Assembly (NCBI RefSeq): GCF_032062135.1
Contig: NC_092859.1
Span: forward strand, 66,643,486-66,707,485
Origin: Pyxicephalus adspersus
Taxonomy: Eukaryota; Chordata; Amphibia; Anura; Pyxicephalidae
Direction of reading: 5' to 3'
Length of the DNA stretch: 64,000 nt
Under the pieces are notes generated by a model. It was not told the DNA's origin, did not search any database, and was given only the letters and a program-made list of their open reading frames with translations. This document shows positions 55,668 through 64,000 of the stretch, piece by piece (position 1 is the first letter of the stretch; each line of letters begins with the position of its first letter). The position numbers and the translations under genes were made by a program.

Positions 55668-57430
55668 CAAGGCAGTTTGAGAAAAGGTTGTGGTCAAGGT
55701 TATGGATATCTCTCTGTCATTGACCAGGTCTGGGATGTGGCAAGGGAGGACAAGGGTTCGATAGGTTGAAGGTGATAAGGTTATGATCAGAGAGGGGAAA
55801 TGGTGAGTTGTCAAGGAGGGTGAGGTTGCAGAGATTAGAAAATACCAGGTCTAAAGTGTGTCTGGCTATGTGTGTGGGGCCATTGATGTGCTGTGTGAGT
55901 CCAAATGAGGAGGTAATGGAGAGCAGTTTGGCTGAGGAGGGAAGGTTGGGCTCATCCATTGCAACATTAAAATCACCAAGGATTAGGGTGGGCAGGTCAT
56001 GGGAAAGAATGTGTGGGAGCCAGGATGCAAAGTTATCCAAAAATTGTGATACTGGGCCAGGGGGTCGGTAGACAAAAGCAACAATGAGGGGTAAGAGTCG
56101 GACAGAGTGGACTTTAAATGAGGTGAAAATGAGAGAGGGTGGGATAGGAAGGACTGTATGTACAATTAGGTGGGAGAAGTAGACCCACACCACCCCCTCC
56201 TTTGTTGCCAGGTCTAGGGGTATGTGTAAAGTGCAGGCTTCCATAGGAGAGAGCAGCAGCAGAGGCAGAGTCAGAGGAGGAAAGCCAAGTTTCAGTGGGA
56301 GAAAGAAAGTTCAGAGACTTAAAAAGGAGAAGGTTGTGTATGGAGGTTAATTTGTTGCCAACAGATCTGGCATTCCATAGACTGTCAGAGAGAGGGGGTA
56401 AGGACTTATGGGTAGGGTAAATGGGGATGAGGTTAGGAGAAGGGAGTGTCTTGCTGAGAGTATTTGGAAGTGGAGGCTATGTGGGCGACCAGGGTTGGGT
56501 GAGATGTCACCAGAGAGTATCAGTAAAGTAAAAAGGTGCAGGAGCACAGACAGAGAAATAAGGAGAGTGAAGGAGCAGAGAGACAATGCCCCTGATTCAT
56601 CAAGCAGAATCGGATGATCGCTCGCGCATTCGTATTCCAGCGAGCGCGGATTTTATTGATGAATCAGGGGCAATGAGTTATCAGACTGGGGAGTACAGGG
56701 AGTAGTGCCAACAAAGAGAGAGCAGGATTAATAATACATTTTTACAGATAATTGGGAACCATATGCGTACAATAAACAATTTTGCAAACTGAAGTCCAAG
56801 AGAAGCAGTCCAATAATATGGGTTCAAGTGAGTCTTGTAAACTTGCTGAGTTCCAGGAGTGAGGGATGATGATTCAGTCAAAGAGATGGTTTGATGAAAT
56901 ACCAGTTTAGAATGGTAGCAGCAGCAGCAGCAGAGGATGTTTTGGAGTCCACATGGATAAATCAGTCCAAAGGCAGGAGAAAGAAGTTGCAGAGTATAAT
57001 TATATGTCCAAATCTGTTCCAATTCCTGTGTCAATTCCCTGGATTAATTCCCATTGCACTTGAGATTTGGGCATGTGACCTTGCCTGTTGTTTAAATGGA
57101 AGTGCTTTGGGCCCTGATTATGGATGAACTGATGAGAGCAACAAGGAATTTGGGATATCAGTTGAACCTGGGGAGGGGAGGGGTTGGCAGGGCAATAAAT
57201 ATCAATGTGCAAATCAGCTGGAACAAAGGGATAGTGAACAGATAAATCTATGAGGAGATTAAAGTTGGTGCAATAAATTAATCTACAATGGGAGACATAC
57301 CATATACAATCAGATGAGGGTTGCAGGGGAAAACAATTGCATACACTGGGCTGAGATTTGGCAGAATGGGAGAGTAATAGTACATTTGAATAATTGTGCA
57401 ATCAGTAACCATAGATCATAACTAGATGCT
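55668..57430 (-). pseudogene. L2-like LINE, 5' UTR and endonuclease domain, 3'-truncated
   Basis: Minus strand. A 5' UTR-like region (57430-56680) contains a GCAGCAGCAGCAGCAG run. Then SGDISPNPGRP at 56511-56482 and the endonuclease: WNARSVGNKL (about 56375), TETWLSSSDSA, GGVWVYFSH, FVYRPPGPVSQFLDNF, LILGDFNVAMDEP (about 55975), GLTQHINGPTHIARHTLDLV and PLSDHNLITF near 55770. The catalytic Asn/Asp/His positions are visible. It stops at 55668 with no RT. The RHTLDLVFSN and QHINGPTH pattern fits the L2 clade. A long frame (56244-55717) is open, but the start is frameshifted. A MITE sits at 56589-56670. Confidence 0.82.
56589..56670. mobile_element. 82-bp MITE with CAATG target duplication
   Basis: Termini CCCCTGATTCATCAA and TTGATGAATCAGGGG are perfect 15-bp inverted repeats. 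CAATG at 56584-56588 and 56671-56675 is the target duplication. It inserted into the L2 5' UTR. Confidence 0.9.
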
Positions 57431-57857
57431 GTTTGTTTACTTTACCCCCATAGAGACCCATTTGTTTCATATGTATGGTGGTCAATCTCTACTCCTAAAT
57501 AATCAGTTGCTACTGTAGTATCATGACCGAGCTACTAAAATTATTCTGGCCTTTACTTGTAAAGTGCTTGCTAAGTAAAGGTAAATTAAAATATAACAAT
57601 GTAACAAAAAAACTATTTTATATTAGGCTTTTCAATTTTGATGACAATAAATCCTAAAGCCCATTATCATGAAAACTTAAATTCCTAGCAGTTTTAAAAA
57701 AACTGTTTGTCATTTCCCAGAAGGGTTTATTTTTCTCTCTCCAGCAAATTTCTGTACTACATCTAGAGTGTGATTCCTGTTCTGCTTAGTTTTCTATCTT
57801 ACAATGCAGGTAGGGAACTGGTAATAAACATATCAGAAGACACAATATGTTGACTGG
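57431..57857. other. unannotated
   Basis: No recognised feature. Confidence 0.4.
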
Positions 57858-58659
57858 GCTATTGTAATGCGCCTGGGCACACAAACCACAGCCAACTCCC
57901 AGAATCCTTTGTCAAGCTTTATTGGTAGTCATAAAACAAGACAGGGTTAATCACAGGTGATTAGTCCAATAAGCGCGGCACAGAGGGGTAAAGCAGAGAC
58001 AGGTCAGGAACAATATGAGGTCAAGGCAGGCAGCACACAAGAGTGGTCATAAACAATCCAAGGTCAGGGCAGGAGGAGTTCAAGCAGAATCAGGTATCAG
58101 ACAAGGTCGCTAAGGTAATGACAAAACAGGTTAATATAAACCGACAAAGAGAACGCACCCAAGCACACTGTAGTCACAGAGGCTTATAGCGGGCAATGGT
58201 GTTCAGGACAGGTTCTCCTTAAATAGCCAGAGTGCCCAATGACCCTGCGCCACCTGGCGCCATTTGATTGGAGGGTAACTGAATCCAACTGAATTCAAAC
58301 TAACTATATCCCGCCCCGCGGTGAGGCAGCCAAGTGCCACGCCTTCGGAGGGTACAAGAGGCACGCGTGGTAGCGCACGCACCTCTGCCCACAGCACCCC
58401 TGGGACGTCCCCTACTTTGCACATCCACAGGAGTGCTGAGAACAGGACTTTCTGTAATAACATCCATAGGGATGCTGAAGATGCCGCCTGGCCGAGCAGT
58501 AGTTCGGCTAGAACGGATCCCTCTGCCTGCAGGGAGAGACACGCTGCGAGCAGGGCAGCAGCCTCGGCCATGCTGCCTGCTGCAGCAGTGTCTCCCTCTG
58601 CGGCTGTGATCCCCAGGGACGCCGCTGGCTCGCTGAACAGGTAAGTTCCTTACAGCTAT
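57858..58659 (-). mobile_element. solo LTR, 792 bp, with 5-bp target duplication
   Basis: 57863-58654 runs TGTAATGCGCC ... GTTCCTTACA, with GCTAT on both sides (57858-57862, 58655-58659). Promoter order indicates minus orientation: GGCTATTTAAGG (complement, about 58212-58223) as TATA box and AATAAA (complement of TTTATT, about 57919). The U3 half is CpG-rich. The GGTCAGGGCAGG words link it to the Gypsy LTRs at 39532-43556. No internal coding region is left, so it arose by LTR-LTR recombination. Confidence 0.85.
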
Positions 58660-59123
58660 GATGGCTTCCATATTGTAAAACTAAAGCATTTTATAATAGT
58701 TAGAATCAATTTGAACAGCTTGATAGAACCTATAGCTTCTGATAGCTTTCAATACTGCAAACAAAAATTTATTTAATTTACCTGGGGCCCTGTGATATAC
58801 AAAGTACTTCAAGATATGGAAGAGCATCTGACTCTCTTCAGAACTGGGTGTCTGGACAGCCCAATTCCAATATTTTGTCAAAAGGCGGTTTTGGTATTTT
58901 ATTATATTGCTATGTTTGGTTGGATTTTTTCTTTACCCATTTACATGTGTTACAGGTGCAAGGCTGTTGATCCCTATGTAGTTTTTTCCTTCTGGGATTT
59001 TCTTTCCGGTGCAGACTGGACAGCGGGCAGGTTCTTATTCTTACCAGGGGAGTAGTTGTAAAATAAAAAGAGGGGGCGCAGTACTATCCTTGACGTGCCC
59101 GCCCCACTACACCTCTGCCTATG
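58660..59123. other. unannotated
   Basis: An 87-codon plus-strand frame at 58792-59055 is not recognised and has no supporting signal. Confidence 0.35.
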
Positions 59124-59305
59124 TGTCATTCAAAGGGGAAGAAACTTCCCCCAGAGTGATGTCATGATACCAGAACCCGCCCACTCTTCCATCGCAGGTC
59201 TAAGCCTGCAATGTAAGAGTGGGCAGGTTCTGTTCAGAGAGACAACCTGCCCACCGTTGAGCCTGCAATTCTATACGGGAGACATGGTCCGCATCTCTAA
59301 AGAAG
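59124..59305. repeat. dispersed hairpin repeat, copy 2
   Basis: Better preserved partner of 23166-23345. AGAACCCGCCCACTCTTCCA pairs with AAGAGTGGGCAGGTTCT, and a GCAGG/CCTGC step extends the stem. It is followed by GAGCCTGCAATTCTATACGG. Confidence 0.75.
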
Positions 59306-60375
59306 TCTTTGGGTTTCCTGTGTCCCAGGCTTCTGATGACTAAATGTTACTTATTCAGAGATGCACTACTGCCCAGGTGTCACAGTTACAAGTCATTAGT
59401 TTAAATACACATGTTTTGGTAATAATCATAGTTATTGATTGGTTGATTTATTAGCTGGTCCACATTGTGATTTAACCACTTCAATAAAACAACCCATGTG
59501 TAGGTTATAATGACTATTATGCTTAATATACTAATTTCCATACCATGCATAGTTTTGGGTGACGTTGTAAAAATATATTAGTGTAATGTCTTGAGATATC
59601 TTTTTATTATCCTATAACCTTTATTATTTCTCAAAAAAATCACCTCAATATGTGTTACTAATTTTCTTCTTTGTGAGTAATGGAGCGTTTATTTAATTTG
59701 GAAGCCAGAGTGCCTAAATAGGACTGCCTAATGTACTGTTACAAGTGCAGAATGTGCTGCTGAGTTGCATAGCCTTCATTAATATACCGTCCCAAGATGT
59801 ACCTAGAGACTTGATAGAAGCTAGTATCAGTCATATAATATTTAACACCTACTAAAATAGAAATATTTTTACAAATGGAACTCAGTGAACCTTTCAAAAT
59901 CACCAAAGAATTACATCTCCAGCAGACTGATCTAAATGGGTTTGGCTTGGAGGATGTAAGACTTAATTAATAGTTTAACGTGGAATAACAAAATAAAATC
60001 TCTGAGTCCTGCACAGAAACTAAAGGACTAATTAACCTCTGCAGCTTTGATTTATTATTTTTCTTTTTATCATTTATAACAGAAAAACCAAGTGAAGTGT
60101 AATTATCTAAAGGGAAACAATCACCCTGCCTAAAACAAACAGTTACAAATCCTTCCTAATATCTCCAAAGGCCAGAGCTGTGTAAGAGCACCAACCCTAG
60201 TCCTTCTGACAAAAGAATCCTAAACTGGAAACTGACCTTCAATAGGATTTGAGTCTTTGATGAGAAAATGACTTACAGCTGATGTGAAATGTGACAATGA
60301 GATAAAGTGAACGAGGTAATTATTGGAGCGCCTTTGTAGCAAGTGGTCCTTTTTGACTTAGTATAAAACTATGAA
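59306..60375. other. unannotated AT-rich stretch
   Basis: Nothing recognised. Confidence 0.4.
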
Positions 60376-60660
60376 AATGATTTTCAAAATAAATGATGTA
60401 GTATAACAAAGGGTCAACACTAAATTGCTTAGTGGTTGAACACAATGGTAAGTTGTAAACCCCCAAAAAAACAACTCCAGACAATGCTGGTTCATTAGTG
60501 AATAAACTGAACCTTTGATGACTTCAATCATCCAATCATGTGCAAAATAACACATTTTTCTTAAACTTCCTAGTCCATGATTGGTTATTTTTTGCAAAGT
60601 GAATTCTTCTCCTGAAGTACTTAAGCGAACAGCCTTTAGTAAATCAACCCACAAATACAC
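60376..60660. repeat. partial MITE ending GGGTTGATTTACTAAAGGC
   Basis: Complement of 60632-60650 is GGGTTGATTTACTAAAGGC, followed inward by CACTTTGCAAAxxATAACCA, a terminus I know from frequent frog MITEs. The other end is not clear. The minus-strand 100-codon frame here is an artefact. Confidence 0.45.
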
Positions 60661-62150
60661 ATAATAAAATTTGATAGGTCATATTTTTAGCTCTAATCAT
60701 TTATTTGTAAACTTCCAGGTAACTATAATAGTCATTCAAACATTCCTGTATTTATTGGAATTAATTATTACTAAGAACTAGGCAGCTTTTCGCAGAGTCT
60801 ATTGTCATGACTCCATCAGAATCCATCAACTGTCCATCAGAGAAGCTCACAATCTAATGCCCCTACTATAGTTATACATTCACAACATAGTTTAAGACGA
60901 ACAGGTTTGTATTTGAGTGTGAGAGAGATCTCAGTCAATTACAAGCAGAACTTACAAGTACAAACTTTATGTAGACAGTGTTTCTGTAATCCTGGCTAAA
61001 ATTTGAGCATTTGACTTTGGCGCTGCTAAGCAAAAGTGGTGATATGATAGTGAGTTTAGTAATAATACATATAATATTTATGTATTACATTATAAATACA
61101 TATAATAATATGTATTGGTAGATATAACACAAAACTGTTGGTCTCGTTTATATGTGTACCCATCTTTAAATTCTTTCCAAATAATGATCTCTTTAGTAGT
61201 TGTATTTTTTAAGTATATCTTGATGGGTAAGGTTTGTATAGTTTTTGTCTGTACAATTAATTTATGATACATTCAGCAATAATGAGGTCTGGTTTATATG
61301 TTTACTTTTTTCATTGGATTTTAAATGCTACTAGAGGAGATTTCTTTTCTCTCTGTATGATGACCATCACCTAGGCAGAAAGTAAATGGAAATCTCCTTT
61401 GTGAAGAAACAGACAGGGATACAATCCTGAAAGACATTCTAAACTTCCTGATGTTTGAGGAGGAGACATTGATAATAGGTTACTAAGAAGAGAAGCTGAA
61501 TGGACTTATAGGTTTAAAGCCACATAAAATCCAGGGTTAAATGAAATGTTGAGTTTCAAGCCTTTCCTATAAAATTATAAATATATATATAAACCGTTCA
61601 ATTATTGTTTTTCCTTTTTATATTTTGTTCGTTTTTTGGTATTGTTCTATTTAATCTTTTGGTTGTGTTTTGGTATTGATTTCTGAAAATTGCAGTAAAC
61701 AATGTTGTGTAAAGATTGCTAATAATTTTTAAAAACATGGGTACATAATATTAAGATATTCCCTATGTCTAAATGTGTTTGTTGCCCATCCTATTGTAAT
61801 CCCCTTCTTGGTTTGTGAGAACATAATAGAGTATAAGTTTTAGCAATTGATAAAATAATAAAAATGTGTAGTGAAAAAAAATATAAGATAAACATTCCCA
61901 AAAAGGGTTAAAAGTAGTAGGTTCTCTGGTACTACTCTTTAATTCAATAATAGAGCAGATTTAACCAAGAAGGGTACAGTTCTATCCAGACACTTCCACT
62001 ATCTGGAACGCAAGCAGATATGCGTTCCAGCATAACACTGATGACAGCTTCCTCCCCTGTGGAATGAAGGTACTCCTTCTTTAAATGGAATGCATGCTCA
62101 CTAGCGCCCCACGTGTTTCTGCTATCCAATACAGAAGCTGAAGCCGAATT
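60661..62150. other. unannotated AT-rich stretch
   Basis: No recognised feature. Confidence 0.4.
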
Positions 62151-63060
62151 ACGGTGTGTGTACTCCTTGTGGGATATGCTAAGAGGAGGATGACGAATTT
62201 AGGACAACTATAAAAGCAGGTAGGAAACTCCTTTCCTAGGAGGCAAAATAATTAGTTATAAGCACTTGGTCGATACCAGGCAGAAAGGACATTTGAAAGT
62301 TTGGAGGCAAGACTTTTTAGTCACAAGCGGCGGGCTGAAGTGAGGCAAATTGGACATTTGATAATTTGGAAAAGGGAGATTGATTGTGAATGCATCCTGA
62401 ATACAACTGTTGCACCTCAAGATTGTTTATAGATATTTATAGATATATGTGGATAGATATATATGTATATATAATGTATGTCTATAGGTGTAGGAATGTT
62501 GTGTTTAAACATGGAACCTGTTTTTCTTTGTACTGGACATCTGGATCACCTGGGGGATGTCTAATCAGTGGTTATCAAAGAACCTCAACCAAGGAACAAT
62601 AAACAAACAGATAATAAAACAGATGCCAGTACACAAGATCTAGTTTCCATAACAAACTGGTTACCAGTAGGACCCTCAAGGGGTAATAAATCCATCAAGC
62701 CTGAGTTCGCAAAAGATGGATGCCTAACTGGACAGGTGGCTTGGAGTGATGACCCAGCTGGACCTATTGCTGACCCCTAAACTTAGATTCCAGCTCCAGA
62801 TTCACATATAAAATTTAGCTGGGAGGTCCATCAAATTACATTAAACACTCCTAATCTAGTGGGGTGTGTGTGATCCAATAGTCATCGTACAGAACAAACC
62901 CAATAACCAATCCAAGAGTCCCAAGGATACCTAATGGGAATTAACTATCTAAAAATGGGAGAACTGAGAGAATTTAGATCTCTCGCTTGCGCTTGCTCGG
63001 GCTTGCTCTCTTGCTTGGTCTCCTTGTCTCCTGAGGGTCTCCTTAGGTAAGCTGTTATGG
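62151..63060 (+). promoter_or_regulatory. possible LTR or promoter block
   Basis: A clear TATA box, CTATAAAAGCAGG, at 62210-62222. A CT-rich, leader-like tract at 62980-63050 (TCTCGCTTGCGCTTGCTCGG) ends in TTAGGTAAGC, a splice-donor-like word. The arrangement resembles a retroviral-type LTR and leader, but no inverted termini, target duplication or coding region supports it. Confidence 0.25.
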
Positions 63061-64000
63061 AGTCCTTTTCTGAAGGAAGTAGGCTCCTGAGGTACCCATT
63101 AACTTCTCAGCAGGTGGCTAGAGGATATTCCTGATTGTAGTCTTTTGGGTGTCTATAGTTTTATTGCATTAGTTTGCCATTTTGTAATTACTGTATTGTG
63201 TACTAACCATAGTTAAATTTATACAATTTATACACCTACTAACAGCCTTATTTTTCATGTACTGTATATTGTACTAATTGAAGTTCCTATACTAAGATAT
63301 CAAACAATATTGCTGTGTATTTTATGTTTCACCCTTTTCTTTTTTAAACTGTTTGAGTGACTAGCTATCATTTGTGCATGAACCTTCTTTTATTGAATAT
63401 CTATATGCATTGAGAGGGGATATAACATCCAAAGTTAAGCAGATAAATACTCCAAATCAACACATCAACACTTACAGAGTAAGTAAAAAAAAATCCCCTC
63501 TTGTAAACAGCTTGATTCAAACGATATTAAATCATTTTATTTTATACCCATTTATATGTATATATATATATATATTCCCTAGGGATTTGAATTACACAGG
63601 TTTGTGGTTGGAAATAGATGAAGTAACTGAAATACTAACTACCAGGTAGCCATATTATAACAATAAAATGATTTATCCAATGATTATAATGAAAAATGAA
63701 CATTTTTCAATGGAGCATTCCTGAATGTTACTTTTCCAGGAGTCTCAAAATTCTCTTTGCCTGTGGCCAATAACAACAAACATGGACAGAGGGAACACCT
63801 AAGAAAATCTACAGGGCAAACATAGTATGTATAAAATTTCCAAATATAAGTATTGATGAATTTTATGACTAATAATGTGATAAATGACTGATAAATTAGT
63901 TGATATTTTTAGAGATTGAGTGTCCCCATGTCTTTATTGCTACGCGGTAATTGTGAATTATTGTGAAACGCGTTGAGCATAGACTAATATGGATAATGCA
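63061..64000. other. unannotated
   Basis: (TA)n at 63557-63575 and an AAACGCGTT motif at 63966. Otherwise AT-rich and featureless. Confidence 0.4.

Noticed and set aside
58792..59055. 87-codon plus-strand ORF
   Set aside because: Hydrophobic but without a recognised family or flanking signals.

Overview
The window looks like repeat-dense, non-coding DNA from a vertebrate, most probably a frog. This is an inference from repeat content: there is no rRNA, mitochondrial or single-copy marker. The sequence is AT-rich and carries CR1, L2 and L1 LINEs, DIRS-like and Sushi-type Ty3/Gypsy LTR retrotransposons, several piggyBac-type families with TTAA targets, hAT and Tigger-like transposons, and many short palindromic MITEs. 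I see no intact host gene and no bacterial-style operon. Every protein-like stretch I could identify is a decayed transposon gene or an intronless pseudogene.

Layout. 1-1015: CR1 LINE fragment. 3634-4341: 3' end of a piggyBac element. 6030-6720: array of palindromic 46-bp units followed by a CpG-rich segment. 7756-8196: palindromic MITEs. 8880-10640: DIRS-like remnant. 11966-12660: CR1 3' end. 12695-15643: minisatellite plus a degenerate hAT transposon with a recognisable promoter and terminal sequence. 17036-20540: L1 with ORF1 and an endonuclease domain, split by a 757-bp piggyBac element. 22188-22560: another CR1 piece. 27700-28390: LTR-like block. 28651-29310: minisatellite of about 145 bp. 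29460-31558: two host-gene-like pseudogenes in tandem (a CTCF-type zinc finger, then HMMR/RHAMM). 31700-32677: the end of an LTR retrotransposon. 32889-34250: hAT BED finger and a 75-bp minisatellite. 37997-46840: an L1 insertion with a 15-bp target duplication, itself containing a whole but deleted Sushi-type Gypsy element and a palindromic MITE. 49402-50042: Tigger-like element with a second element nested in it. 52170-55667: piggyBac-type and palindromic MITEs nested in each other, plus a near-identical 530-bp segment present twice. 55668-57430: L2-like LINE 5' part with a clean 82-bp MITE in it. 57863-58654: solo LTR with 5-bp target duplication.

The genes do not work together as a system. 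The window records successive insertions, and in several places the order of events can be read directly. The most unusual items are the adjacent CTCF-like and HMMR intronless pseudogenes abutting LTR retrotransposon sequence, and a repeated design in the piggyBac-type elements: a CpG-rich block followed by a consensus splice donor facing out through a terminal hairpin.
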